Below, piece by piece: positions 10,955 to 19,712 of a DNA stretch of 64,000 nt (its first letter is position 1; each line of letters starts with the position of its first letter). The stretch comes from Gaiellasilicea sp963731615. GTDB lineage: Bacteria; Actinomycetota; Thermoleophilia; Gaiellales; Gaiellaceae. Both the position numbers and the translations under genes were made by a program. The stretch is from the NCBI GenBank assembly GCA_963731615.1, contig CAVSWD010000001.1:1-64000 (forward strand), in the 5' to 3' direction. The notes beneath the pieces are model-generated. The model saw only the letters and a list, made by a program, of their open reading frames with translations, did no database searches and was not told where the DNA came from.

Positions 10955-11307
10955 GCACGCTCACCACCCGCCAGGCGCGCGAGCGCCGGCATCGTCGGAT
11001 CCGCGGCAAGGTCGCGGGCACCGCCGAGCGGCCGCGCCTGGCTGTCTTTCGCTCCAACAAGGGCATCTTCGCCCAGCTGATCGACGACGAGAGCGGCAAG
11101 ACGATCGCCGGCGCCAGCTGGCTCGGCCTTGCGAAGTCGTTCAAGGGCTCGAAGACCGAGCAGGCGGCTGAGGTCGGCAAGGCTGTCGCCGCCGCGGCGA
11201 AGAAGGCCGGGATCGAGACCGTCGTGTTCGACCGCGGCGGCTACCTGTACCACGGACGCGTCAAGGCGCTCGCCGACGGCGCGCGTGAGGGAGGGCTTAC
11301 GTTTTGA
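10951..11307 (+). CDS. rplR: 50S ribosomal protein L18
   Basis: A 118-residue L18, a 5S rRNA binder. The basic N-terminus RRHRRIRGKVAGTAERPRLA and the core RSNKGIFAQLIDD are followed by FDRGGYLYHGRVKALADGAR near the end, all typical. It is coupled by ATGA overlap to rplF and by a TTGA overlap to rpsE. Confidence 0.98.
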   Translation: MSTLTTRQARERRHRRIRGKVAGTAERPRLAVFRSNKGIFAQLIDDESGKTIAGASWLGLAKSFKGSKTEQAAEVGKAVAAAAKKAGIETVVFDRGGYLYHGRVKALADGAREGGLTF

Positions 11308-11942
11308 GCAGTACCGTTGAACGTGAAGTGATCGCCCGCGAGGACGTTCGCGAGCTCAAGGAGCGCGTGATCGAGATCAATCGCGTCGCCAAGGTCGTCA
11401 AGGGCGGCCGCCGGTTCTCGTTCACGGCGCTCGTCGTGATCGGCGACGAGGTCGACCGCGTCGGCGTCGGCTACGGCAAGGCGCGCGAGGTGCCGCTCGC
11501 GATCTCGAAGGCGGTCGACGACGCGAAGAAGAATCTGTTTACCGTCCCGAAGCACGGCACCACCGTCACGCACGAGATTCTGGGGGTGTTCGGCGCCGCG
11601 CGCGTCTTCATCCGGCCCGCCTCCGAGGGAACCGGCGTCATCGCCGGCGGCGGCGTCCGCGCCGTGCTCGAGCTCGCCGGGATCCGCGACGTGCTGGCGA
11701 AGAGCCTCGGCACCACGAACCCGATCAACATGGCCAAGGCAACGGTGCAGGGGCTCCAGAACCTGCGCCGCCCCGAGGACGTCGCCAAGATGCGCGGTAA
11801 GACGATCACCGAGGTGCTGCCGTGGCGCGCCCCAGTCGTGGAACCAGCCGAGGAACCAGCCGAGGAGCCCGTCGCAGCCGAGCCGGAGCCCGCTCCCGAG
11901 ACGGTCGAGGCGACGACAGAGGTCGAGGAGTCCGCGTCGTGA
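11304..11942 (+). CDS. rpsE: 30S ribosomal protein S5 with acidic C-terminal tail
   Basis: S5, involved in decoding fidelity and mRNA helicase activity at the entry tunnel. It starts at TTG overlapping the rplR stop. The N-terminal double-stranded RNA binding fold is seen in VVKGGRRFSFTALVVIGD and the C-terminal domain in GGGVRAVLELAGIRDVLAK and GTTNPINMAKATVQGL. After about residue 175 a tail of roughly 35 residues rich in Glu, Pro and Ala (AEEPAEEPVAAEPEPAPET) follows, which is not part of the S5 fold. Total 212 residues, with no frame break. Confidence 0.96.
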   Translation: MSSTVEREVIAREDVRELKERVIEINRVAKVVKGGRRFSFTALVVIGDEVDRVGVGYGKAREVPLAISKAVDDAKKNLFTVPKHGTTVTHEILGVFGAARVFIRPASEGTGVIAGGGVRAVLELAGIRDVLAKSLGTTNPINMAKATVQGLQNLRRPEDVAKMRGKTITEVLPWRAPVVEPAEEPAEEPVAAEPEPAPETVEATTEVEESAS

Positions 11943-12118
11943 GCAGCGTCAAGGTGACGCAGGTCAAGAGCGGCATCGGCCAGAACCCCGCCAACCGCGG
12001 CACGCTCCGCGCGCTCGGCCTCGGCCGGATCGGCAAGTCGAACGAGCTCAAGGAGACCCCGGAGCTCGCCGGTATGCTCAGAAAGGTCGCTCATCTCGTG
12101 AGCGTCGAAGGCGCGTAA
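11939..12118 (+). CDS. rpmD: 50S ribosomal protein L30
   Basis: A 59-residue L30. The GTG start lies in the rpsE stop (GTGA), giving MSSVKVTQVKSGIGQNPANR and then RALGLGRIGKS, the L30 signature. The TAA overlaps the rplO ATG. The longer open frame upstream is an rpsE shadow. Confidence 0.96.
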   Translation: MSSVKVTQVKSGIGQNPANRGTLRALGLGRIGKSNELKETPELAGMLRKVAHLVSVEGA

Positions 12119-12735
12119 TGGCTGACGAGCTCAACCTTCACACTCTCAAGCCGGCGCAGGAGCGGAAGAACCGCAAGCGCGTCGGCCGCGGGCTGGGCTC
12201 CGGCAAGGGGCGCTACTCCGGCCGGGGGATCAAGGGGCAGAAGTCGCGCGCGGGCTCGAAGAAGATGCCTGCCGGTTTCGAGGGCGGCCAGATGCCGCTC
12301 GACATGCGCGCGCCCAAGCTGCGCGGAAACACGTCGGCCGACGCGATGCCGATCGGCCCGTTCCGGACGTACTCGCACCCCGTCAACCTGCGCGACCTCG
12401 ACCGCGTGTTCGCCGACGGCGACACGGTCAATATCGAGGCGATGGTCGAGAAGGGCCTGCTCAAGAACACGAAGGCCGACGTCAAGGTGCTCGGCACCGG
12501 TGACCTGAAGAAGAAGCTCGCCGTCACCGCCCATAGCTTCTCGGCGAGCGCGCGCGAGAAGATCACTGCGGCCGGCGGCAGCGCGACGGCGCTCAAGGCG
12601 CCGAAGGACCCGCGCAAGAAGAAGCACAAGGCCGCCAAGCCGAAGGCCGAGGAGCCCGAGACGGAGGCGACGGAGACCGAGGCCGACGCGCCCGCCGCGG
12701 AGGCCGAGACAGAAGCCACCGCCGAGGAGTCGTAG
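12118..12735 (+). CDS. rplO: 50S ribosomal protein L15 with acidic C-terminal tail
   Basis: L15, with the Gly/Arg-rich N-terminal arm KRVGRGLGSGKGRYSGRG and GFEGGQMPLDMR, then the globular domain to about residue 155. The end is a basic stretch (DPRKKKHKAAKPKAEE) followed by about 30 residues of Glu/Thr/Ala repeats (ETEATETEADAPAAEAETE). Total 205 residues against about 145 in most bacteria. The secY start follows one base after the stop. Confidence 0.96.
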   Translation: MADELNLHTLKPAQERKNRKRVGRGLGSGKGRYSGRGIKGQKSRAGSKKMPAGFEGGQMPLDMRAPKLRGNTSADAMPIGPFRTYSHPVNLRDLDRVFADGDTVNIEAMVEKGLLKNTKADVKVLGTGDLKKKLAVTAHSFSASAREKITAAGGSATALKAPKDPRKKKHKAAKPKAEEPETEATETEADAPAAEAETEATAEES

Positions 12736-12736
12736 G

Positions 12737-13991
12737 TTGTTCAGCTGGCTCGGCAACGCGTGGCGGGTACCGGAGCTCAGGCACCGCGTCCTCTTCACGG
12801 CGCTGATCCTCGCGATCTACCGGCTGGGCTCGTGGATCCCGGCGCCGGGCGTCGACTCCGAGACGATCAACAACTATTTCGAGGGACGGGGCGGGACGAT
12901 TCTCGGCCTGCTCAACCTCTTCTCCGGCGGCGCGCTCTCGCAGTTCTCGCTCTTCGCGCTCGGGATCATGCCGTACGTCACGGCGTCGATCATCCTCCAG
13001 CTGATGACCGTGGTGATCCCGCGGCTCGCGGAGCTGCAGAAGGAGGGTGAGGCGGGCTACGCCAAGATCAACCAGTACACGCGCTACCTCACCGTCGTGC
13101 TCGCGGCGGCGCAGGCGACCGGATACGCGTTCCTCTTCCGCCGCCAGGGCGTGCTCGACGCCGACCTCGGCCGGATGACGCTGATCATCCTCACGCTCAC
13201 GGTCGGCTGCACCCTGCTGATGTGGATGGGCGAGCTGATCACCAAGCGCGGGCATCGGCAACGGCATCTCGCTGCTGATCTTCGCCTCGATCCTCGTCGG
13301 CGCGCCGATCGGGATCGCAGCCTGGTGGAACGGCGGGCCGATGGAGAAGCTCTTCTTCCCGCTGATCGCGCTCTCGATCATCGCCGCGATCGTCTTCATC
13401 CAGGAGGGCCAGCGCCGGATCCCGATCCAGTACGCCAAGCGCATGGTCGGTCGCCGCATGACCGCGGGCGGATCGACCTACATGCCGCTGCGCGTCAACA
13501 TGGCGGGCGTGATCCCGGTCATCTTCGCGGCCGCCGTCATGGCGTTCCCGCCGACGATCGGCCAGTACTTCCCGCAGACGCAGGGCTTCGTCAACGACCA
13601 CTTCCTGCCGACGAGCCTGCCGTACATGCTCTTCCAGGGCTTCCTGATCGTCGTCTTCACCTACTTCTACACGGCGGTCCAGTTCAACCCGGTCGACCAG
13701 GCCGACAACCTGCGCCGCTACGGCGGCTACATCCCGGGCATCCGACCCGGTCCGCCGACCGCGCAGTACCTCGACCGCGTTCTGACCCGGCTGACGCTGT
13801 CGGGCGCGATCTACCTCGCGCTCGTGGCGACGCTGCCGACGCTCTTCATCCGCTACGGCGGCTTCTCGCAGGCGACCGCCGGCGCGCTCGGCGGCACCTC
13901 GGTGCTGATCGCGGTCGGCGTCGCGCTCGACACGATGCGGCAAATGGAGTCGCAGATGATGATGCGCTCCTACGAAGGCTTCTTGAAGTAG
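12737..13991 (+). CDS. secY: Protein translocase subunit SecY (one frame break)
   Basis: SecY is the channel subunit of the Sec translocon in the inner membrane, with ten transmembrane helices expected. It starts at TTG (MFSWLGNAWRVPELRHRVLF). The plug and second helix region contain GILGLLN-like and IMPYVTASIILQLM segments. An extra C near 13253 breaks the frame in TKRG(I)GNGISLLIFASI. Downstream, the second frame gives AVQFNPVDQADNLRRYGGYI, PGIRPG and the end MMMRSYEGFLK. The corrected length of 417 residues is normal. The stop overlaps the adk start. Confidence 0.94.
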
Positions 13992-14563
13992 TGAACGTGC
14001 TCGTGCTCGGCCCCCAGGGGTCGGGGAAGGGAACGCAGGCGAAGCGCGTGGCGGCGGAGGAGGGGATCCCGCACGTCTCGACCGGCGACATGTTCCGCGC
14101 GCTCGACGACACCTCTCCGCTCGGCCGGGAGGTGAACGCGATCATGGAGCGCGGCGACCTCGTCCCCGACGGGATCACAATCCGGATGATCCGCGAGCGG
14201 CTGGCCGACGACGACGCCGGTCCCGGCTTCATCCTGGACGGCTTTCCCCGCAACCTTGCCCAGGCTGAGGCCCTGGATCGGATGCTGGTCGAGATCGGGC
14301 GCGGCCTCGACGTGATCTTCTTCTTCGACCTCGACGACGAGACGGCGACGGAGCGGGCGCTCGGACGCGCGCTGGAGGAAGGGCGCACCGACGATACGCC
14401 GGAGACGATCGCCCAGCGCCTCTCTGTCTACCATGAGCAGACCGAGCCGGTGATCGAGTACTACCGAACGACAGGAAAGCTGGTGCCATTGCACGCCGCG
14501 CACGCCGTCGACGACGTCTACGCCGAGATCCGCCAAGCGCTGGATCTCGTTCACAACACCTGA
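13991..14563 (+). CDS. adk: Adenylate kinase
   Basis: Adenylate kinase interconverts AMP + ATP and 2 ADP. The GTG start overlaps the secY stop and gives VNVLVLGPQGSGKGTQAKR with the P-loop at residues 7-15. STGDMFRA and GFILDGFPRNLAQAEALD (the AMP-binding and family signature) follow. At 190 residues it is the short-lid form, without the four-Cys zinc lid. It is conserved in the spc operon between secY and map. Confidence 0.97.
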   Translation: MNVLVLGPQGSGKGTQAKRVAAEEGIPHVSTGDMFRALDDTSPLGREVNAIMERGDLVPDGITIRMIRERLADDDAGPGFILDGFPRNLAQAEALDRMLVEIGRGLDVIFFFDLDDETATERALGRALEEGRTDDTPETIAQRLSVYHEQTEPVIEYYRTTGKLVPLHAAHAVDDVYAEIRQALDLVHNT

Positions 14564-15339
14564 TGATCATCCGCAAGTCACCACACGAGATCGGCAAGAT
14601 GGCCGCCGCCGGGCGCATCGTCGCCGACACGATCGCGCACGTCGGCGACCAGCTCGAGCCCGGGATCACGACCGGCGAGCTCGACCGGATCGCCGAGGAG
14701 ATGATCCGCTCGAACGGCGGCGTCCCGACGTCGCAGGGTTACCGCGGCTACCCGGCTGCGATCTGCATCTCGCCGAACGCAATGGTCGTGCACGGAATCC
14801 CTGGCCCGCACGAGGTGGCCGAGGGCGATCTGATCACGATCGACGTCGGCGTCACGGTCGACGGCTACATCGCCGACAGTGCCTACACGTTCGCCGTCGG
14901 CGAAGTCGGCGAAGAGGCGCAGCGGCTCCTGGACGCCGGCCGCGAGGCACTCGTCGCCGGAATCGCCCAGGCACAGGCCGGCAACCGCGTCGGCGACATC
15001 TCGGCGGCCGTGCAGCAGCACGTGGAGGGCGCGGGCTTCTCGGTTGTCCGCAGCCTCGTCGGTCACGGCGTCGGGCGCTATTACCACGAGGATCCGCACA
15101 TTCCGAACTTCGGCCAACCGGGGCGGGGACCGCTGCTCGCGGAGGGAATGACGATCGCGATCGAGCCCATGATCACCGCCGGCCGACCGGAGGTCTTCGT
15201 GCACGAGGACGAGTGGTCGATCTCGACCGAGGACGGCTCGCTCGCAGCCCACTTCGAGCACACCGTGGCGATCACGGCCGAGGGCCCGCGGATCCTGACG
15301 CTGAGCGGCGACCGCGCGCCGGCCAGCCTGTCCGGCTGA
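14563..15339 (+). CDS. map: Methionine aminopeptidase, type I
   Basis: Removes the initiator methionine from new proteins; cytosolic, dinuclear metal enzyme. The five metal ligands are recognisable: Asp residues in TIDVGVTVDGYIADSAYTF, His in GHGVGRYYHEDPHIPN, Glu in AIEPMITAG and Glu in AHFEHTVAIT. 258 residues, with the ATG overlapping the adk stop. It closes the continuous ribosomal run before the inserted regulatory gene. Confidence 0.97.
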   Translation: MIIRKSPHEIGKMAAAGRIVADTIAHVGDQLEPGITTGELDRIAEEMIRSNGGVPTSQGYRGYPAAICISPNAMVVHGIPGPHEVAEGDLITIDVGVTVDGYIADSAYTFAVGEVGEEAQRLLDAGREALVAGIAQAQAGNRVGDISAAVQQHVEGAGFSVVRSLVGHGVGRYYHEDPHIPNFGQPGRGPLLAEGMTIAIEPMITAGRPEVFVHEDEWSISTEDGSLAAHFEHTVAITAEGPRILTLSGDRAPASLSG

Positions 15340-15366
15340 CGGTTACGGCGGCGCGCCGATGGGCGC

Positions 15367-17835
15367 ATGATGTGTCCGATGCGGCGCGAGCTTCCTTCCG
15401 GCACCGTCACGCTGCTCTTCACGGACGTCGAGGGCTCGACGACATTGCTGCACGAGTCGGGCGCAGCAGGCTACGCCGCGGCCCTGGCCGAGCACCGCCG
15501 TGTCCTCCGCGAGGCCTTCGCCGCGCACGGCGGAAGTGAGGTCGACACGCAGGGCGATGCGTTCTTCGTCGCCTTCCCGACGGCGTCGGGAGCGGTCGCG
15601 GCGGCCATGGAGGGGCTTGACGGGCTGGCACCCGGTCCAATCCGCGTTCGGATCGGCATTCACACCGGTACGCCCCACCTGACCGATGAGGGGTACGTCG
15701 GCGAGGATGTGCACAAGGCGGCCCGGATCGCAGCGGCGGGTCACGGCGGTCAGATCCTGCTCTCGCGGGAGACGCGGGAGCTCGTCGACGGCGACTTCCT
15801 CGAGCTCGGGGAGCATCGCCTGAAGGATTTCGCCGAGCCGGTGCCCATCCTCCAGGTCGGCCCGGAGCGCTTCCCGCCGCTCAAGACGATCTCGAACACG
15901 AACCTGCCCCGCCCCGCGAGCTCCTTCGTCGGCAGGGAGCAGGAGGTCGAGGAGATCTCGGCGCAGCTGAAAGACGGGGCCAGGTTGCTGACGCTCACCG
16001 GGCCCGGCGGCTCGGGCAAGACGCGGCTCGCGATCGAGGCGGCCACCGAGCTCGTGCCGGCGTTCAAGGCCGGCGTCTTCTGGATCCCGCTCGCGCAGCT
16101 GCGCGACGCGACCCTCGTCACCGAGGCGATCGCTCACACGCTCGGCGCCAGGGACACTCTGGCGGCGCACATCGGCGAGCGGGAGCTCCTGCTCCTGATC
16201 GACAACCTCGAGCAGGTGATCGCTGCGGCGCCGGAGCTCGCCTCGCTCGTGGAGAGCTGTCCCAACCTGAGACTGCTCGTCACCAGCCGGGAGCTGCTCA
16301 GAGTCAAGGGCGAGCGCGAGTACCCGGTCGCGCCGCTCCCCGAGCAGGAAGCGGTCGAGCTCTTCTGCCTCCGCGCGCAGCTCGAGCCGGCCGCGGCAGT
16401 GCACGACGTCTGCCGGACGCTCGACAACCTCCCGCTCGCGGTCGAGCTCGCAGCCGCCAGGACAACCGTGCTCTCGCCTCAGCAGATCCTCGAGCGGCTC
16501 GCGGAGCGCCTCGACCTGCTCGAAGGCGGCCGGGACGCCGACGCCCGCCAGCGGACGCTGCGGGCGACGATCGACTGGAGCTATGACTTGCTCACGCCTG
16601 ATGAGCAGGTGCTCCTCGCGCGTCTCGCGGTCTTCGCCGGCTGCACGCTCGAGGCGGCCGAGCAGGTCGCCGGCGCCCGGCTGAACGGACTCCAATCCCT
16701 CGTCGAGAAGAGCCTGGTGCGTCACAGTGACGAGCGGTTCTGGCTCCTGGAGACGATCCGGGAGTACGCGGCGGAGCGGCTCGAGCGCTCGGGCGAGGCC
16801 GAGGAACTGCGTCGGCGCCACGCTCGCTACTTCGGGGAGCTGGCGGCTGGGCAGGCGGCGGAGCTGCGCCGCGGCGAGCCCGAGGAAGGGCCGGTATCCG
16901 TGCTCGAGCGCGAGATCGACAACCTGCGCGCCGCCGTCGACTTCGGCCTCGAGACCGACGACCGCGAGCTTGTCCGGGAGATCACGGCATCGCTGCCCAT
17001 GTACTGGCTCATGCGAGGCTTCTACGCCGAAGCGCGCTCCTGGCTCGAGCGTGCGCTCGAGCTCGACGACGCAGAGGACGACACTCGTCGGCGACTGCTC
17101 TCGGCCCTCGGAGTCATCGCCTACGCGCAGAACGACCACCCGGCTGCGGTGGCGGCGTCGGACGAGGCCGCAGCGCTTGCTGCGCAGCTCTCCGGGGTCA
17201 TCGACCGGTTCGCCGTGCTCCGGGAGCAGGCGATTGCCGCCGCCCGCCGGGGCGACCTCGTCGCGGCCGAGGCAGCTCAGCAGGAGAGGCTCGCGCTCGC
17301 GCTCGCCGTCGACAACGGCGTCGGGGCGTCCTCCTCCCGGCTCAACCTGGCCTCGATCGCAAACGAGCAGCGTCGTTTCGATCGTGCCGAGGAACTTCTC
17401 GCCGAGAACCTCCCGTTCGTGCGCTCGAAAGGGCAGGCGCGGTGCGAGGCGTACACGCTCGCGAATATCGCCCAGACGGCGTTCTACCGCGACCGGGAGT
17501 CGGAGGCTGCCGACGAGGCGCTCCTCGCGGCAACGCGCGCGCTGCAGATCCGAGACGCCCCGCTGGCGGCGTACGCCCTCGATCTGGTCGCCGCCTCGGC
17601 GGCGGCGCGGGGCGACCACGTGCTCGCGGCGACGCTGCTGGGCGCCACGGAGAGCGCCAGGGAGGCGATGGGAGTCCCCGCGGACGACGAGGAGGACGAG
17701 ATCCGGGCCAGGGCGAGCGCGCGTCTCGATTCGGAGAGCAACGCCGTCGAGAGCGCCCGCGCGAACGGGAGGGCGCTCGATCTCGCGGCAGCGCTCGAGC
17801 TCGTGGCCGATCGAGAGCCGTCTTTGCTATCCTGA
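15367..17835 (+). CDS. Class III nucleotidyl cyclase fused to STAND-type ATPase (AfsR/MalT-like, no HTH)
   Basis: An 822-residue multidomain protein. Residues 12-160 are a class III adenylate/guanylate cyclase domain: metal-binding FTDVEGST (18-25), GDAFFVAF (63-70) and IGIHTG (96-101) are all present, so activity is plausible. A linker then leads to an NB-ARC-like ATPase with P-loop GPGGSGKT (212-219) and a Walker B-like LLLIDNLEQV near 275, and a helical C-terminal half resembling TPR repeats (for example RLLSALGVIAYAQNDHPAAV). No LuxR or BTAD DNA-binding domain is seen. Such cyclase-STAND proteins are common in Actinobacteria and Chloroflexi, and most ligands are unknown. Its place between map and infA, inside a core ribosomal operon, is unusual. 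ATG at 15367 is used; the in-frame ATG one codon later is equally possible. Confidence 0.88.
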   Translation: MMCPMRRELPSGTVTLLFTDVEGSTTLLHESGAAGYAAALAEHRRVLREAFAAHGGSEVDTQGDAFFVAFPTASGAVAAAMEGLDGLAPGPIRVRIGIHTGTPHLTDEGYVGEDVHKAARIAAAGHGGQILLSRETRELVDGDFLELGEHRLKDFAEPVPILQVGPERFPPLKTISNTNLPRPASSFVGREQEVEEISAQLKDGARLLTLTGPGGSGKTRLAIEAATELVPAFKAGVFWIPLAQLRDATLVTEAIAHTLGARDTLAAHIGERELLLLIDNLEQVIAAAPELASLVESCPNLRLLVTSRELLRVKGEREYPVAPLPEQEAVELFCLRAQLEPAAAVHDVCRTLDNLPLAVELAAARTTVLSPQQILERLAERLDLLEGGRDADARQRTLRATIDWSYDLLTPDEQVLLARLAVFAGCTLEAAEQVAGARLNGLQSLVEKSLVRHSDERFWLLETIREYAAERLERSGEAEELRRRHARYFGELAAGQAAELRRGEPEEGPVSVLEREIDNLRAAVDFGLETDDRELVREITASLPMYWLMRGFYAEARSWLERALELDDAEDDTRRRLLSALGVIAYAQNDHPAAVAASDEAAALAAQLSGVIDRFAVLREQAIAAARRGDLVAAEAAQQERLALALAVDNGVGASSSRLNLASIANEQRRFDRAEELLAENLPFVRSKGQARCEAYTLANIAQTAFYRDRESEAADEALLAATRALQIRDAPLAAYALDLVAASAAARGDHVLAATLLGATESAREAMGVPADDEEDEIRARASARLDSESNAVESARANGRALDLAAALELVADREPSLLS

Positions 17836-17912
17836 TCACCCCGCGCGGCACAGCGCCGTGCTTTGCTGCGCGTTCGCACCAAGTACCGAAATAGCAACCA
17901 CAATTGAGGTCA

Positions 17913-18134
17913 ATGGCAGTCAAGGAAGAGAAGATCGAGATGGAAGGCGAGGTCGTCGAGTCACTCCCGAGCACCATGTTCAGAGTGCAGCTCGATGGCG
18001 GCCATGCCGTTCTCGCCACGATCTCCGGGAAGATGCGCAAGAACTACATCCGCATCGCTCCGGGCGACCGAGTCAAGGTCGAGCTCTCTCCCTACGACCT
18101 CACCCGCGGCAGGATCACCTACCGCAACCGCTGA
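17913..18134 (+). CDS. infA: Translation initiation factor IF-1
   Basis: A 73-residue S1-like OB-fold protein that binds the 30S A site during initiation. The family sequence KIEMEGEVVESLPSTMF and GKMRKNYIRIAPGDRV is intact. ATG at 17913 (MAVKEEKIE) is preferred over the in-frame TTG at 17904. The 77 bases before it are the largest gap within the ribosomal cluster and may hold a promoter. Confidence 0.96.
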   Translation: MAVKEEKIEMEGEVVESLPSTMFRVQLDGGHAVLATISGKMRKNYIRIAPGDRVKVELSPYDLTRGRITYRNR

Positions 18135-18149
18135 GGAGCAGTTTTCCAG

Positions 18150-18263
18150 ATGAAGGTCCGTCCGTCCGTGAAGCCCATGTGTGAGCGCTGTCGTGTGATC
18201 AAGCGGCACGGGCGCACCATGGTCATCTGCACGAATCCCCGTCACAAGCAGCGTCAGGGCTAG
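18150..18263 (+). CDS. rpmJ: 50S ribosomal protein L36
   Basis: A 37-residue L36 encoded between infA and rpsM. MKVRPSVKPMCERCRVIKRH is followed by VICTNPRHKQRQG. Cys11, Cys14, Cys27 and His32 form the zinc site, so this is the zinc-containing form. A weak gaggagcag ribosome binding site lies about 10 bases upstream of the ATG. Confidence 0.96.
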   Translation: MKVRPSVKPMCERCRVIKRHGRTMVICTNPRHKQRQG

Positions 18264-18272
18264 GAGAGACAC

Positions 18273-18650
18273 TTGGCACGAATCGCAGGCGTCAACCTTC
18301 CGAACCAGAAGCGTCTGGAGATCGGGTTGACCTACATCTACGGGATCGGCCAGTCGACGGCGCAGAAGATCTGCATCGCGCTCGACCTCGACCCGAACGA
18401 GAAGGTGAAAGACCTCACCGACGACGAGGTCAACAAGCTGCGCGGCTACATCGACGGCGAGCTGCAGGTCGAGGGCGACCTTCGCCGCGAGCGCTCGCAG
18501 GCGATCAAGCGCCTGTCCGAGATCGGCTGCCTCCGCGGCATCCGCCATCGCCGCGGGCTGCCGGTGCACGGGCAGCGGACGAAGACGAACGCGCGCACGC
18601 GCAAAGGCCCGAAGAAGACCGTCGGCCGCGGGAAGAAGGCCAAGGTCTAA
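18273..18650 (+). CDS. rpsM: 30S ribosomal protein S13
   Basis: S13 of the 30S head, forming bridges B1a/B1b with the 50S. It begins at TTG with a strong aggagag site upstream, giving MARIAGVNLPNQKRLEIGLT. The C-terminal tail GLPVHGQRTKTNARTRKGP contacts P-site tRNA. 125 residues, intact, adjacent to rpsK. Confidence 0.97.
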   Translation: MARIAGVNLPNQKRLEIGLTYIYGIGQSTAQKICIALDLDPNEKVKDLTDDEVNKLRGYIDGELQVEGDLRRERSQAIKRLSEIGCLRGIRHRRGLPVHGQRTKTNARTRKGPKKTVGRGKKAKV

Positions 18651-19055
18651 ATGGCGCCTCCTCGCAAGGCTGCGGCCAGGGGCCGCACGCGTCGCCGTGT
18701 CAAGAAGAACATCGCCATCGGCCAGGCGCACATCAAGACGTCGTTCAACAACACGATCGTCGCCCTCACCGACGGGGACGGGAACGTGATCGCGTGGGAG
18801 TCGGCCGGCTCGGCGGGCTTCAAGGGCTCGCGCAAGTCGACGCCGTTCGCCGCGCAGGTCACGGCCGATTCGTGCGCCCGCAAGGGGATGGAGCACGGCC
18901 TGCAGAAGGTCGAGGTCTTCGTCAAAGGCCCGGGCTCGGGCCGGGAGACGGCGATCCGGTCGCTCCAGGCTGCCGGACTCGAGATCCTCGGCGTCCGCGA
19001 CGTCACGCCGCAGGCCCACAACGGCGTTCGCCCCCGGAAGCGGAGGCGCGTCTGA
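18651..19055 (+). CDS. rpsK: 30S ribosomal protein S11
   Basis: A 134-residue S11 of the 30S platform. NIAIGQAHIKTSFNNTIVAL and KGPGSGRETAIRSLQAAGLE are diagnostic, as is the end PQAHNGVRPRKRRRV. The start directly abuts the rpsM stop, and the TGA overlaps the ATG of rpsD. Confidence 0.97.
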   Translation: MAPPRKAAARGRTRRRVKKNIAIGQAHIKTSFNNTIVALTDGDGNVIAWESAGSAGFKGSRKSTPFAAQVTADSCARKGMEHGLQKVEVFVKGPGSGRETAIRSLQAAGLEILGVRDVTPQAHNGVRPRKRRRV

Positions 19056-19675
19056 TGGCGAGCGACCTGGGACCGAAGTGCCGTGTCTGCCGACGTGAGG
19101 GCATGAAGCTCTTCCTCAAGGGCGAGCGCTGCCTGACGGAGAAGTGCGCGATCGAGCGCCGCTCCTACCCGCCGGGCGAGCACGGCCGCGGCCGCATCAA
19201 GCAGAGCGAGTACCTGCTCCAGTTGCGCGAGAAGCAGAAGGCGCGCCGGTACTACGGCCTGCTCGAGAAGCAGTTCCGCAACTACTACGAAAAGGCGACG
19301 CGAGGCACAGGCAATGCGGGCGAGAACCTGCTCCGGATGCTCGAGACTCGCCTCGACAACGTCGTCTACCGGCTCGGTTTCGCGGGCTCGCGCGCGCAGG
19401 CGCGCCAGCTCGTGCGCCACGGCCACTTCCTCGTCAACGGGCGCCGGGTGAACATCCCCAGCTTCGGTGTACGCCCGAACGACGTCGTCACCATGAAGGC
19501 CGGCAGCCCCGCGGAGCCGACGATCCGGGATGCCACCGACCTCACCGCGTCGGTCGCCCCCTGGCTCCAGGCCGACCACGAGGGCCTCACCGGCAAGGTG
19601 CTGAAGTGGCCCGAGCGCGCTGAGATCGACGCGCCGGTTCAGGAATCGCTCATCGTCGAGCTCTACTCCAAGTAA
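19055..19675 (+). CDS. rpsD: 30S ribosomal protein S4, zinc-binding form
   Basis: S4, a 16S rRNA assembly initiator. 206 residues beginning MASDLGPKCRVCRREG. Cysteines at CRVC and in RCLTEKC form the N-terminal zinc knuckle. The S4 RNA-binding domain contains RLDNVVYRLGFAGSRAQARQ and GHFLVNGRRVNIPS. The ATG overlaps the rpsK stop; the open frame upstream of it is a shadow. Confidence 0.97.
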   Translation: MASDLGPKCRVCRREGMKLFLKGERCLTEKCAIERRSYPPGEHGRGRIKQSEYLLQLREKQKARRYYGLLEKQFRNYYEKATRGTGNAGENLLRMLETRLDNVVYRLGFAGSRAQARQLVRHGHFLVNGRRVNIPSFGVRPNDVVTMKAGSPAEPTIRDATDLTASVAPWLQADHEGLTGKVLKWPERAEIDAPVQESLIVELYSK

Positions 19676-19712
19676 CCAGCAAGGCTCTATTTCCAGTACA
19701 GAAGGGATCGTT

